From Semisulcospira habei (Eukaryota; Mollusca; Gastropoda; Semisulcospiridae): a DNA stretch of 64,000 nt. Shown piece by piece: positions 1 through 11,662 of the stretch. Where the stretch lies: positions 119,098,007-119,162,006 of the forward strand of contig BTPG01000005.1 in the NCBI GenBank assembly GCA_036245525.1, written 5' to 3'. The position numbers and the translations under genes are program-made. Position 1 is the stretch's first letter. Every line of letters starts with the position of its first letter. The notes below the pieces were generated by a model. The model saw only the letters and a program-made list of their open reading frames with translations. It was not told where the DNA came from and did no database searches.

Positions 1-105
1 GTTTGAAACGCGCGCACATGCACGCACTAACACGCACGCAGACACACGCACAGACATACACACACACACACGCACACACACACAAACACACACACATCGT
101 CGCGC
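1..105. repeat. CA-rich microsatellite
   Basis: Degenerate CA/CACG dinucleotide tract at the window edge. No coding potential is seen here, and the next 120 bases up to the LINE remnant are unremarkable. Confidence 0.85.
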
Positions 106-460
106 TTTCAAAAGAGCATTCAGGTGACCCGATATAGCTAGTTTGGAGAAAGACATTGGATGAGTTCGTTAGCCAGCTTTGTACCATTTCAACTTATTTA
201 AAGCATTCTATAGATATTGATATTAGTTGATTTTTATTTTTTATTTTGTTGGATTATTTTTTGTGACCATATTAATTTTGTATTATATTTTTCGTTACAT
301 TTGTGTTTTTACCGACATGCAAAATCGTAATCTAAATACTGTTCCGAAACGAACAGACGAACTGAGAATTGGCCATCTTAACATATACCATCTAGTTAAC
401 AAAGTGCCCGATTTATCCGTGTTCCTAAACACGCCCTTACATTTTCATATTTTTGGTGTG

Positions 461-581
461 TCCGAGTCGAGGCTTAAAAGTTCAATAAGGGATAACTCCA
501 TTTCTGTCCCAAATTTCTCAGTACTCCGCAGAGATGCCTCAAGCCCACAACACACTGGACTAGCTGTATATATACATAATT
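461..581 (+). repeat. 121-bp internal duplication in LINE, copy 1
   Basis: Starts TCCGAGTCGAGG and ends at CATAATT. It is nearly identical to 676-796, offset 215 bp, within the endonuclease region of the LINE. The 94 bases between the copies are T-rich and not endonuclease-like. Confidence 0.9.
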
Positions 582-675
582 TCTTAGACTTTAAATTTGT
601 TTGTGTTTCTTTCTTCTTATTTTTAAGTCGTCAAATTAGTTTTGTGTATTATGAACTTTGTCGCAGGTGAACGTT

Positions 676-796
676 TCCGAGTCGAGGCTTAAAAGTTCAA
701 TAAGGGATAACTCCATTTCTGTCCCAAATTTCTCAGTACTCCGCAGAGATGCCTCAAGCCCACAACATACTGGACTAGCTGTATATATACATAATT
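676..796 (+). repeat. 121-bp internal duplication in LINE, copy 2
   Basis: Second copy of the 461-581 segment. This copy joins in frame to the rest of the endonuclease, so it is likely the ancestral position and the upstream one the extra. Confidence 0.9.
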
Positions 797-3448
797 CAAT
801 ACTTGGTAACGTCAAACGGCGACAAGACTTGGAGTCAGCTCAAGTGGAAAGCTTGTGGGTAGAAGTGAAGACATCTAAATCACCCCCCGTCCTCATTGGC
901 TTTATTTATAAAAATCCCGCAGCCAGCTGGGACTGGTATGATGACTTCGTAGCAATGATGGATAGCGTAAATCAAAATAAAGCTGACGTTGTTCTTTTGG
1001 GCGATTTTAATATTGATCTTTCTAAATCTAAAGGGTCCAATGCTGCATGGGCGTCAACAACAGCACTATTCGGTTTAGAACAGTTAATTAAAAACCCCAC
1101 TAGAACCACATGTACATCTTCAACCCTGATTGATCATATTTATGTGACAAATGATGATAAAATATCAAATGTACATGTTCCCTCCTTAGCTGTCAGTGAC
1201 CATAACCCAGTATGTTGCACAGTCTCCATGAAACTAGACAAAGAGAACAAAAAGAGACATAAAACAATTAAATATCGTTCTTTCAAAACATTTAATAACG
1301 GCGACTTTCTGCGGGATCTGCGCAATACTCCTTTCAGGGACGTGTATAACCACACTTCTCCTGACAGTGCCCTGTCGTACTGGATGGATCTATTCCTTAG
1401 AGTCCTAAATAAGCATGCGCCCATACGAGAAAAACGAGTTAAGCACTCTACCCTGCCACCCTGGTTAACAGTAGATGTCAAACAGGCCATGTCATTTAGA
1501 GACAAACTTAAGAAAGAAAAACAGTTTGATGAATATAAGAAACAACGAAATCGTGTTAAATACTTAGTGAGAGCGTCAAAAAAAACTGTTCTTCCAGGAA
1601 ATGATTAGGGACCAAAAAGATACAGCATCGGTGTGGAACGCCCTGAACGTTATAACAAAGGGTAAATCAGCCCCTGAAATACCATCCCATTTGTCAGCTG
1701 ATATATTAAATAAGCACTTCCTATCGACAGCTGAAACACTTGCTCAGTCAGCTGCAAGTAGTAACGCAGAGTACCAAGTTCCTAGTGTACTGGAAAAATA
1801 CTGTGAGGCCAAAAATATACTGCAGACATTCATCATTCCTGATATTACCGTCGCTGAAGTCGGCAAATTCATCTCTAGCATGCCGAACAAAACGTCCACC
1901 GGGATGGATGGTATAGACAACAAAATTCTGAAAATGTCACTACCATATATACGGTAGAGGCACTCACTTATATCTTTAACCTCTGTATAAAACACAGCAC
2001 GTTTCCAACTATTTTCAAAGAGGCCAAGGTAATTCCAATCCCTAAATCAAAAGATCTTGAAGATGTCAATAACTACCGTCCTATCTCACTTTTGTCGGCC
2101 TTGTCAAAGCCCCTTGAAAAACACATACAAAAACACCTCCTCGATTTTCTAGAAAAGGGCAATTTCATAAATATTCATCAGTCCGGCTTTAGACCGAAAC
2201 ACTCATGTCAGTCAGCACTGGCACACATTGTAGACAGCTGGCTGGAATCAATAAATAAAAACCTGATGTCTGGAGCTGTTTTCTTAGACCTACAAAAAGC
2301 ATTTGATCTTGTCGACCATGACATTCTCTTAAAGAAGCTAGCAGCATACCATATAAGTGAAACTGCCATAGCATTTTTTAGACCATACCTAAAAGACAGA
2401 AAACAAAAGGTATATACTCATGGAAAATACTCTAAACAAGGACAAGTTAACTACGGCGTCCCCCAGGGGTCGATCTTGGGACCTCTTCTATTTATAATAT
2501 TCATTAATGATTTGCCTTTGCATATTACTAACACTGATGTTAATTGCAACCTGTTTGCGAACGATACGAGCCTCCATGTTTCGGGTTAAAAAAAAACAGC
2601 TGACATTACCATTAGCTTACAAAGTAGTCTCAGCGAGGTTTCCGACTGGTGTAGAGAGAATCATATGGTTCTTCATCCAGGAAAAACAAAGAGTATTTTA
2701 ATCACTACACGACAAAAACACCAACGCCGACCACAGCCGTTACATTTACAACTGAACGCTAAACCGATAGAACAAGTCACAGAGCGTAAATTCTTGGGAA
2801 TACACGTTGACGAACAATTATGTTGGGAGACGCATATAAATACAGTCTGTAAAACCATTGCTAAAAACACTTTCCTGTTGTCCCAGCTTAGACAAGTAAC
2901 GGATACACATACTCGTAAACTGTTTTTTTCATGCCCATATCAAGTCTCACGTTGATTATGTCTCCACAGTGTGGGACGGTTGTAGTGATGTTCACATGAA
3001 CAGGTTAAACTATATAAAAGAGCTGTCAAAATGATAGATACGCGGCCCATTCCTACCACAGACAAATTTAGACATCTAAACATTCTCGGCCTGCGTCAAC
3101 AACTTAGTTTCAACAAATGCATCCTCATGCACAAGATATTAAATAACATGACACCGCAGTATCTAACCACCAAATTTGTGCCACAGCAAGAACGAACGGT
3201 CCTCAAGGAACAATACTTTACCCCTACCTCTGCCTAGAATTGACCTCTTTAAAACTAGTTTATCCTTTTCTGGACCGTTTGTATGGAACACTATTCCTGC
3301 ACATTTGAAGACTATAGCCTCACTTGGAATCTTTAAAACGAAACTTTTCGATTACCTGATGAGCCAAACATAACAACACTGGGCATTTAAACAAACCCTG
3401 ATGGTTAATGCTTTTATGTAATATAATTATGCATTTATTTATATTGTT

Positions 3449-3510
<62 letters not shown>

Positions 3511-3518
3511 TGGTATAA
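3449..3518. repeat. TG microsatellite
   Basis: Long TG dinucleotide tract in the 3' untranslated part of the LINE. Confidence 0.95.
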
Positions 3519-3729
3519 GATGAATGTTAAGTGTTATTATTATTTTGTGTCATTTTGTTTTATATAAATTTTATTGTTGCATGAAATAATATGTGTAAAT
3601 ATAATTCTTTATTATTATTATTATCTTTTAATCTATTTTATCTTGTAGATGTTAGCAACGGCAAGTTTGTAAAATGACGATTTGTTTTTGTCAAAACTTT
3701 TTACCGTTGATAAATAAAGTTTCATCATC

Positions 3730-3870
<141 letters not shown>

Positions 3871-4237
3871 CTTTCTTTAAGTACCTGTTTTGGAGGAGGT
3901 GGGGTGGCATTGAATTAGAGAGGTGTGGTTCTTCAAGACGGGCGGAACAATGCAGCTGGCCGGCAATATCTGCAAACGAGCATCGCGCTGGTGGCACATA
4001 GTTTGCCACACACACAAAAATAACTCTTTAAACCTTTCAATGGATTTAAGCTGCAAGCGGATGTGGGGTTTCATGAGGATCTGTGCCTCTGGCTGGCCCT
4101 GTTCATTATCTGTGTTCCTTATGTGAAAATAGTTATTTGACTCTGAATGTGCAATCACTTTTAGAAACACAATTTGTGACCACTGGTAGTGAACGGGCTA
4201 CATATACAAAACCGACGTTTTCAATAAATGTTCACAA

Positions 4238-4307
4238 TTAACCCTCTTGGTCATGCAGCCACCGGTCCTGTTGACAACACTGGTGGCTGCATGCACAAGG
4301 GGGTTAA
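4238..4307. repeat. TTAA-bounded hairpin, family H
   Basis: Runs from TTAACCC to GGGTTAA with internal complementarity (GCAGCCACC pairs with GGTGGCTGC). A related copy is at 9336-9410. TTAA on both sides fits the target site of piggyBac-type transposons. Confidence 0.7.
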
Positions 4308-4434
4308 GGCACTTTTGCCACTTTGACACCATCCCTGCCGCTGGACGCGCATTTAGTTTGTGAAATCTGTTGCTCTTTCAGCGACCGAAAGCCACAACCG
4401 TCCAAGAAACGTGGACACAACTTGGTCTCAGCAA

Positions 4435-4484
4435 GACGCATAGATCCTCATGAGCCCCCGGAGGCTCTTGAGGATCTATGTCTC
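4435..4484. repeat. Hairpin repeat, family A
   Basis: Inverted repeat built on CATAGATCCTCATGAG and its complement, with a GC-rich centre. It belongs to the most frequent hairpin family in the window. Confidence 0.75.
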
Positions 4485-4749
4485 TTAAAGTGGGGGCGTT
4501 GTTCACATTTTCTCCACAGCGAAAGGGTTAAACGACACTTAATAGTTACGGAAAGACACTTGTAAGTGAGTATAAACCATATTTCCTACGAAACTTTCTG
4601 CAATCTTCGCAGCAGCTTTGATCAGCTGGCTTCGATTTTGTCAAAGTAGCCTACTGCATTACCTGGTAAAATAAGGTCGTCGACGCTGCGCCCATCATCT
4701 TTGAAGTGCATGTCTTCGGTAGATTAAAGGGTAAGATCACAAATCAATG

Positions 4750-4809
4750 TGTGCTAGTCTGTGATTTTGGACCTTACGGTCGTAAGGTCCAAAATCACAG
4801 ACCAGCATA
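4750..4809. repeat. Hairpin repeat, family F
   Basis: Near-perfect palindrome: GTCTGTGATTTTGGACCTTA on the left, its complement on the right, with a few bases between. Relatives are at 16057-16122, 17031-17095 and 50170-50236. Confidence 0.8.
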
Positions 4810-5114
4810 CAAATTCACTTTTTCGCTCTAAACACAGAATTCCCATAGAAAATGTTTTCCGCTCTTCGAGTCGAGCTGTTCACATTTTATGCCCTTGTCC
4901 GCAAAGCACTTCCCGCGTACAAGTTGCAGGAAAGTTAACTCGGTATATGGACCGTCGATTATCAAGTTATTCAGTCACTAACCTCGTGCCTTTAACGTCA
5001 GTTTTGCAGTTATCTGGCGAAAGCCATTATGTTTTATTATTACTCTTCCGAAAAGCGAGATTTGCGTTGCATAGCAATGAAAATCTCAATTTTCTCACAA
5101 AAATGGACAATTAA

Positions 5115-5152
5115 CTTTCTCTCCCTCCCCCTCCCTCTCTCTCTCTCCCTCC

Positions 5153-5217
<65 letters not shown>
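5115..5217. repeat. CT microsatellite
   Basis: CT tract, impure at its left side. Glu/Arg or Ser/Leu frames across it are not genes. Confidence 0.95.
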
Positions 5218-5218
<1 letters not shown>

Positions 5219-5376
5219 ATGCCATTCTCAGTTGTCGATCCTTTGAATACTGAATAAGGAACGGCGACAGCATTTCAGGTCATAAAATATTGCAGGCTGA
5301 AGCCTAACGATCCTGCCAATGTAACTGACTGAATTCCATTTCAAAGTTCGGGACTGTTATGTTATTATGCTTTGGT

Positions 5377-5456
5377 TTAACTCATTCGCGGCCAGCCGCA
5401 TCTGGATGCGCGGCATAAGCCGCGCATCCGGATGCGGCTGGCTGCGAATCATTTAA
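5377..5456. repeat. TTAA-bounded hairpin, family C
   Basis: TTAACTCATTCG on the left and a diverged complement ending in TTAA on the right. The arms are GC-rich (CCAGCCGCAT and its complement). Other copies are at 9219-9303, 15453-15532, 49672-49750 and 57606-57676. Confidence 0.8.
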
Positions 5457-5484
5457 AGTGCCAATTTAATTAATATTTCTTTTA

Positions 5485-5960
5485 TACAGTAAAGTCCGAA
5501 TATAACAAATTCCCAGGGGACCGATATTTTTCTTCGCTATAAGCGGAATTTGTTATAAGCGAAATGTCAGACTTTCTAATGTAATAATTCCAACATATCG
5601 ACAACGGCTTGTTTTTGGACTAAGTTCATTCATTTACAGTGGCATTTTAATGTAGAATCACTTAATTAGAGTAGTTTGCAATTACCATTCGTTAGCGACA
5701 GTTTATTTTTACTGGTGTTTTTTCTTTTTCTTTTTATGTTTTAAGTAAAATTCACGTGGAAGACCGGGCTTGGGGATTTAGTCAAATCAATTACTCTTGA
5801 AAATGGTGTCCATTCTTTGCTGTTTGGGTGCAAGTCGTCTAAGCTTCGATCATGAAATGAGTTTTCTTTTCACTGCTTTTGGATAAGTAATATTTTTCAC
5901 AATTACAGCAAACACCCGATGTAACAAATTCACAGCGGACCCAGCTTTTTATGTCATAAG
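5485..5960. mobile_element. Possible pogo/Tigger-like non-autonomous element
   Basis: TACAGTAAAGTCCGAATATAAC, then a diverged inverted partner (TTCGCTATAAGCGGAA, TTGTTATAAGCGAA), resembles the ends of pogo/Tigger-type mariner elements, which duplicate TA. A related ATGTAACAAATTC block recurs near 5,918. The far end is not defined and no transposase is seen. Confidence 0.35.
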
Positions 5961-7199
5961 CATAGTTTCAGATTCTTACATTAAAGTTCTACAAATGTCT
6001 TACAGATACATCGTTAATGTAGACAGCTGATTAACATGTTTCCATTTTATTTATAAACAGAAAATAATACGAAGTGTTGTTTTGGGGTGGATTAAGCGTT
6101 CACTCCTGAACCAACCCAAGACTCCATTTTGGCGTCTCACCTGTAGCTTGAAAATAATTTACTTTTGTTTACTTTAGGCCTGAGGGAGGTCAAAGGGAGG
6201 GGGGGGGGGGGGGCTCATGAGGACCTATGCCTCTTGCTGAATCCACTTTGTATCGACGTTCCTTGACGCCTGGGGATCATTGACGTTACAAATTTACAAC
6301 TGACTTCAAACACACAGTCTGCGTCCACTGGCAGTAAAAGGGTTGAATAAGCGTTGATAGGTACCAGTATACATGGCAAGAGGGGTCACTCAACGCTGAA
6401 GGGCACACGAATAACGATGCTATCCCCTTGCATCTTCCTTACAGCAATCAATCGGCAATCCAGAACGTAAAAGGTACGAATTAGGTCGTTTCCATATAGC
6501 TTTGCGACAGCGGAGCAGTAAACGACGCGGCTAAAAAAAAAGTAGCTCAGCAGCCAATCGTGTCTTCACATACAGCGGAGCGACAGGCGGCATCGCGCCC
6601 CGATTTAGGCTGTTTTGTTGCGATTTAATGGCGCATGCTGAAAACCACGCTCCCTTCACAGCAAAATCGCAGAGGATTTGCCTTCGAATCGCTCGATACA
6701 GTTTTGACTCGCCGCTGTCGCCTGTCGCACCGCAATCACGCTACTATCACGTCGCGCATGTGGAAACACTCCTTTTTATTTCTATGTTCTTTATTTGTAT
6801 CGCTACCTATTTTGCGTCCCTGTCGCGCCGCTATATGGAAACACTCCCTTACAGCGAACACTACAACCCCCACCACCGACCACCCCTAGATCCTCACCTC
6901 GGCCCTTCCCTGCTCCACTAAGGAATAGATGTTGTTGTGCCCAGCTGCCGCAGCCGGTTCATCATTCTTACAGATGTCTCTCAGATATAGCTCTTGGCTC
7001 GGAGACGCTGAATTGAAGAAGATTAAATTCTGCAACTTTTGTTGGTACAAAAGAATTACTTTCCAATCAGTGCATAGTTCTACTCTCCAGAGATCTGAAC
7101 AATTTGAATTGCAGAGAAGGTTCTGCGACCAGCATTTGAAAACCAAAATCAATTAGACTGTAAGAGAATCAAGTTCCATTCAGCAACGGAGGGCAGGAC

Positions 7200-7737
7200 A
7201 ATATAAGTTATTGCTCGCAGGGGATTGCTACACGGAGCCTTGTAGGCCTGAGGGAGGTCAAAGGAACCATTGTAGCCCGAACCCCGAAGACCTGAGGGGT
7301 ACAATGATTCCTTTGACCTCCCGAAGGCCTACAAAGGTCCGTGCGGCAAGTCCCTGCTACCAATAACGTACTTGTTTTCATTCCTCCTCTATTTTCGTAA
7401 AAGAAATCACGACGAAATCTTCCGACCTGGATCACGCCAGACATGACTGACGTAAAAGGAATAAACATTTTATACATAATAGACTTATGACGTAATTTAA
7501 AATATCTCATGGCGTTGCCATCTCCAGTAGTGTGCTTGTTGTTTCGAACAACACTAAGTAACGTTTTACTTTAGAACATTTTGGTGATCTTTTATAGAAC
7601 AAAACTCGCATCCAAAATGCGTCACAAAGAGGGCTACAAGAAGTCCGCCATTTGTGGCTACAAGGGTTTTTGTAGCTCGGTCATGTGGCACAGTTTGCGC
7701 TAAAGTGATTGTTCGTGTGACGTAGGGATGAAAACAA
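7200..7737. repeat. Tandem duplication of about 530 bp, copy 1
   Basis: Starts near ATAAGTTATTGCTCGCAGGG. It carries an internal inverted repeat (GAGGTCAAAGGAACCATTGTA pairs with TACAATGATTCCTTTGACCTC, about 7250-7322). The whole unit is repeated downstream with small differences. Non-coding. Confidence 0.85.
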
Positions 7738-8250
7738 TATAAGTTATTGGTTGCAGGGGTTTGCTACACGGACCCTTGTAGGCTTGAAGGAGGTCAAAGG
7801 AACCATTGTACCTCGAAGGCCTGAGGGGTACAATGGTTTCTTTTACCTCCCGAAGGTCTACAAGGGCCCTTGCTACCAATAACGTATTTGTTTTCATTCC
7901 TCCACTATTTTCGTAAAAGAAATCAAGAAGACATCTTCCGACCTGGATCAAGCCAGACATGACTGACGTCAAAGGAATGTACATTTATACATAATAGACT
8001 TATGACGTAATTTAAAATATTTCATGACGTTGCCGTCTCCAGTACTGAGTGTGCTCAGTTGTTGTTTCGAACAACACTAAGTAACATTTTCATTTAGAAC
8101 CTTTTGGAGATAGAACAAAACTCACATGCGTCACCAAAGAGGGCTACAAGAAGTCCGCCATTTTTCGCTAGAAGGGTTTTTGTATCACGGTCACATGGTA
8201 CGGCTTGCGGTAAAGCTCTGGTCGTGTGACGTAGGGATGTAAACAATGTA
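7738..8250. repeat. Tandem duplication of about 530 bp, copy 2
   Basis: Second unit, starting ATAAGTTATTGGTTGCAGGG. It keeps the same internal hairpin (about 7785-7855) and the downstream landmarks GACCTGGATCA and GGGCTACAAGAAGTCCGCCA. It has several short indels against copy 1, so the duplication is not recent. Confidence 0.85.
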
Positions 8251-8370
8251 CTTTATCTCGCCCTTTGACTGCTACTGATCGTACACTGTACATCTGAAAT
8301 CTGTGTAAATTCAACTAGAAAGAGCTCCAGCCGTCCCATGAACAAATGGAAGCAAAGCAAAGTGGTCTCA

Positions 8371-8436
8371 GCAAGAGGCATAGATCCTCATGAGCCCCCG
8401 CAATTGCGGGGGCTCATGAGGATCTATGCCTCTTGC
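8371..8436. repeat. Perfect 66-bp palindrome, family A
   Basis: GCAAGAGGCATAGATCCTCA continues through CTCATGAG and a C-rich run to a central CAATTG, then repeats exactly as its own complement. The two 33-base arms match at every base. A GGCAGTGAAGGGG stretch follows, the outer end seen in other family A copies. Confidence 0.92.
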
Positions 8437-8621
8437 AGTAGCGTCGTGGTCACTTTTTTTTCTCGGCAGTGAAGGGGTTGAAAGTGAATTCATCCTTTCT
8501 GAATGAGGACAAGGCAGGGCTTTTCCTCAGCTAGTCCACGCCACCTGAAAAAAGGCACTAGATTCTCAAGAACCCCATATCCGTATCCTGCAAAGGCTCG
8601 TAATAACCCAGCGAGTAAAAA

Positions 8622-8723
8622 GCCATCGGGCCGAAGTCGGCTGCAGTCGGCTGCAGTCGGCTCGCGCACGGCAGTGCGCGGGTCGACAGCGGCTGACGTC
8701 GGTCCGATGACCTTTCGCGCACT
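8622..8723. repeat. GC-rich hairpin, family E
   Basis: Imperfect inverted repeat around CGCGCACGGCAGTGCGCG, with GTCGGCTGCAGTCGGCT on the left and GACAGCGGCTGACGTC on the right. It includes a small tandem repeat (CTGCAGTCGG). Relatives are at 18896-19013 and 60286-60381. Confidence 0.75.
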
Positions 8724-9078
8724 GGGAACGTCGTCTGCCTCTTTTGCTAGTGAAGAATGCAATATTCCTGTAATCAGTATAAAGGTTAATTGCTCTTTTT
8801 TTATTTTGCTTTTTACTATATTTTGTTCAAGGGGAAATTTGGGCTGCCATCCACAGGGGAAGACGCATCGCCGGAGCGCGGCGCCACCCGCTCTACCTAT
8901 TTTGTTCTCTCTCACACACATTTGACCAATTTCTAGTTTCTGGAGGGAGAAAAAAAAAAAAAACAACAACGTAGGACTGGAAGAAGAAAACCCTCGATGA
9001 GGTGCCCGAAAGCCTGAGTTGTTATCACGGTATCCAGACCGAAAGAGTGACTGGCAAGCGTGCAAAAGGCAGTGAATA

Positions 9079-9173
9079 ACCCAACGAAGAAAGAAGCACG
9101 CTTAGAAAGACAGTTACAGCACAATTTATTGTGTCGCAGCTGTCTTTTCTAAGCGTGCTTCTTTCTTCGTTGG
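9079..9173. repeat. Long palindrome related to the 49-kb fold-back
   Basis: CAACGAAGAAAGAAGCACGC on the left and its near-exact complement on the right, closing on CACAATTTATTGTGTC. The same arms occur at 49008-49121 and 49493-49605, there separated by about 370 bases. Confidence 0.85.
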
Positions 9174-9218
9174 TTTATTCCCTGTTATCACGGGGTAACG
9201 TATTGCCGGGATCACTAA

Positions 9219-9303
9219 TTAATACATTCGACGCGTGTCGCCGGCATACGGACACGCGGCTTTTAGCCGCGTATCCGTACGCGGCACGCGTCGAATGAGT
9301 TAA
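9219..9303. repeat. TTAA-bounded hairpin, family C
   Basis: From TTAATACATTCGACGCGT to ACGCGTCGAATGAGTTAA, with CGCGGCTTTTAGCCGCG at the centre. Near-perfect fold-back. Confidence 0.85.
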
Positions 9304-9335
9304 TGTGCTTCTCAGGCGTTTGAGGTTGTCTGCGT

Positions 9336-9410
9336 TTAACCCCTACGTGCCTGCAGCCATGGTATTGTAGACAGTACTGGTATTTAAGGTTGCATGTACA
9401 GAGGGGTTAC
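9336..9410. repeat. TTAA-bounded hairpin, family H
   Basis: TTAACCCCTACGTGCCTGCA at the left, with a diverged complement ending in GGGGTTA at the right. Related to 4238-4307. Confidence 0.6.
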
Positions 9411-9423
9411 AGGTTTTCTTCAA

Positions 9424-9507
9424 ACCGTTTGTCTGTCGTTAGCCCTTTTTGTCAAGATGATTCCGACAGGAATCATCTCGACAAAAAGCATTACCGATAG
9501 CCAGTTA
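9424..9507. repeat. Hairpin repeat, family B (diverged)
   Basis: Keeps the family centre GATGATTCCGACAGGAATCATC and arms like TTTTTGTC / GACAAAAA, ending at GTTAA. More diverged than the copies at 11571-11662 or 59567-59657. Confidence 0.7.
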
Positions 9508-9836
9508 AAGTGTCGGACCCGGAACGTGTGCCTTCGGTTTAGCTGCAGAGCAGGCCGCGCCGGCTATGCTTTCGCACTGACAGAATTCAAATGACTCATC
9601 GGGACTGTGCGCACGTTTACACAGGCTGGCCGACGGTTAAAGACTAGACGCAGTGTCCCTTTTCCAGGCTAGTCGCGCTAGTTTCAGTCGCTATTTCCAT
9701 GCCCCCCCCCCCCCCCCCCCCCGCCCACCCCCCCCCCCTTAGCAATTTAGTGGCAGCTGTCTCCTCCAACTTGCCTTTCTAATTGTCGTTTTGCGATATT
9801 TTTCAGTCATTTCTTTTTGTCTTACTTGCTTGTCTA

Positions 9837-9910
9837 CTGACGATACCGTTCGGCGGCGGAAAAGACGCGTAACTGCGTTACGCGTCTTTTCTGCAGAGCG
9901 GAATCGTCAG
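9837..9910. repeat. Hairpin repeat, family I
   Basis: CTGACGATACCGTTC on the left, GAATCGTCAG on the right, and a perfect inner palindrome AAAAGACGCGTAAC / GTTACGCGTCTTTT. The only copy seen in the window. Confidence 0.75.
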
Positions 9911-10080
9911 TATAGTCCTCGTCGTGAGTAAATTCAGCTCGGTTCAGTCAAGATCTACGTGCTCGGAAAGGCCCATATGCGCTCCACCCTAACTGTCATA
10001 ATTCTTTACAGAGTTCCTTTCGATAGAGAGCCAATATTGTCCTCAATCACAAAACCACAATCACTGACAAGGACGCACTA

Positions 10081-10800
10081 TATGATATCTATCTATCTAT
10101 CTATCTATATCCCGTAGTCTTGCCGACCGTTGGGGCACTACTAATGACTTGGCAACCAGCTCCCTCCATTCCTCTCTGTTCTCTGCCATTCTTAGCGTAT
10201 CGCGCAGCTTCAGTCCTGTCCACTCTGAGATATTATCCTATCCTCCCATCTTTTCCTCTGTCTTCCTCTCCTTCGTCCTCCTTGCACAGTGCCTTGCAGG
10301 ATTGTTTTGGCAAGCCCTGCTGAACGCGTGACATGCCCATACCACTTTAGTTTGCGGTTTTTTCACAATGGCTAATAGGTCTTCATGTGACCCGATGGCT
10401 TGCCTGATTCTGCTTCCCACTTCCACGTTTGTGACGTGATCTCTGTATGAAATGCCAAGCAGCCTTCGAAAACATCTCATTTCAGTGGCTTGTATACTCC
10501 TTTCGAGGTCTGCTGTAAGGGTCCATGACTCGCAGGCATACAAAAACACTGAGATGACTAAGGAGCGCATCAGCCTGATCTTGGAGCAGAGTGTGATGTT
10601 TCTGTCCTTCCATATGGTCTTCAATCTTGTCAGTGCTGTTGTTGTCTGCGCAATCCTGGACAGTATTTCTGGTTTTGATCCCTCATCTGTCACAATGGCT
10701 CCTAAGTATTTGAATTTATTAACGGTTTCCAGTTTTTGGCTTCCAATCATGATGTCAGTGCCAATACCACTGGTGTTATATGATATAATGAGGAGCAAAA
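10081..10800 (-). mobile_element. RTE-type LINE, 5'-truncated 3' end
   Basis: The minus-strand reading frame is the end of an RTE-type reverse transcriptase protein and stops beside an ATCT microsatellite (10,087-10,110), which would be the 3' tail of the element. Everything upstream of the last part of the protein is missing, the usual result of incomplete reverse transcription. Confidence 0.75.
10238..10798 (-). pseudogene. C-terminal fragment of RTE-type reverse transcriptase
   Basis: About the last 180 residues of a LINE protein. It keeps the thumb and connector hallmarks VNKFKYLGAIVTDEG, SRIAQTTTALTRLK, YACESWTLTADLE and MRCFRRLLGIS. The catalytic part is absent, so it cannot act. The same kind of region, with different sequence, is present at 12.6-14.0 kb and 52.4-53.2 kb. 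The family is clear; the exact clade is not. Confidence 0.78.
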
Positions 10801-11570
10801 AAAATGCAACATTTTTGGAATCATCTGAAGATTCCAGAAATGTATTTCTTTCCTCCTCAGTATATGACGATCATCCGTTGAGTGCAACTTACATTCCAGT
10901 ATTTTAATATGCCATAGGCAACCCTCTTTAGCATTCTGCATTTCTAATCCTAGTCCTAATGTCTTTAGGCCAAATTAATTGATTAATATAATCGTGATGT
11001 GTGCACTGTTATATGATTTTGAACTTCACGGCTTTTATCAAATTCATTCCTGTGTGTTGACAAGAATCCAGTCCCATACAGAACTCACGAAAATTAAAAA
11101 CATTTTTTTTAAGTTTAAGAAAAGGTGGCGCTGCACTTCGGCGGAAAGGGCAGCCCAAGTTTCCCCTCGTGAGAAAATAAAGTAAAATAATTGTGGGAAA
11201 AAGATCGCCATTTTCACTTTTCAATAACAGCGGTCCAGCTAACCTTTCTTTTTTCTCCCTTACAGTTAGTGAATATTACCCCTCAAAATCCCATACTTTA
11301 TCCCAATAAACTGCTGCCACACTGAGACAAATAATAATACCCATCGCCTTTTGAGGGTGACGAACGTCCGATTGGTCACTAATTGACATCAGCCCTGGAG
11401 CAAGACAGAATAGCTTACTTCCGGTCTAAGTATCATACCCATACTCATCACGCATGAGCTAGAATGTCTCGGATAAACGAAGTTCCGGCCTGAAACACAG
11501 AATCGAATTCAACCGGCAAGAATTGCAAGGGCTCATGAAGATCTGTGCTACTTCATTTTAAAAAAAAAGT

Positions 11571-11662
11571 TTAACTCTTTGGCCGTCGGTAGCGGTTTTT
11601 GTCGCGATGATTCCTGCAGGAATTTTCTCGACAAAAACCGCTACCGACAGCCAAAGGGTTAA
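11571..11662. repeat. TTAA-bounded hairpin, family B
   Basis: TTAACTCTTTGGCCGTCGGT at the left, ACCGACAGCCAAAGGGTTAA at the right, with ATTCCTGCAGGAAT at the centre. Arms pair over about 40 bases. TTAA at both ends and a CCCTTT-like start fit a piggyBac-type MITE. Confidence 0.88.

Larger units (their letters stand above)
227..3373 (+). pseudogene. LINE ORF2 remnant: endonuclease plus reverse transcriptase
   Basis: In a live LINE this protein nicks the target DNA and reverse-transcribes the element RNA at the nick. The endonuclease part starts near HLNIYHLVNK (about 374-404) and keeps LLGDFNIDL (about 991-1020) and the catalytic SDHNPV (about 1195-1212). The reverse transcriptase keeps NYRPISLLS (about 2070-2098), a DLQKAFD motif (about 2290) and GVPQGSILGPLLF (about 2457-2490). 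The active-site YADD box reads FANDTS (about 2556-2573), so a catalytic aspartate is lost. The frame is broken near 1600, 1957, 2590, 2690 and 2955. A 121-bp stretch of the endonuclease is present twice. The copy is dead by both frame and active site. Confidence 0.82.
3875..5114. other. Non-coding stretch with three hairpin repeats
   Basis: No gene is supported here. It holds three fold-back repeats from families that recur in the window, at 4238-4307, 4435-4484 and 4750-4809. The remaining sequence is unique at window scale. Confidence 0.6.
5218..7199. other. Non-coding stretch: hairpin, pogo-like end, G-tract
   Basis: No gene is supported. It holds a TTAA-bounded hairpin (5377-5456), a sequence resembling a pogo/Tigger-type terminal repeat (5485-5570), a G run near 6200, and unique sequence. 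Open frames at 6.6-7.15 kb show no family motif and overlap each other on both strands. Confidence 0.5.
8251..10080. other. Non-coding stretch rich in hairpins
   Basis: No gene is supported. Hairpin repeats of six families lie at 8371-8436, 8622-8723, 9079-9173, 9219-9303, 9336-9410, 9424-9507 and 9837-9910, plus a C run near 9,703-9,739. The longer open frames at 8.5-9.1 kb run through the palindromes on both strands and are artefacts. Confidence 0.6.

Noticed and set aside
8490..9124. A 191-codon minus-strand frame and a 140-codon plus-strand frame
   Set aside because: Both run through hairpin repeats on opposite strands, lack family motifs and have composition typical of GC-rich palindromes.
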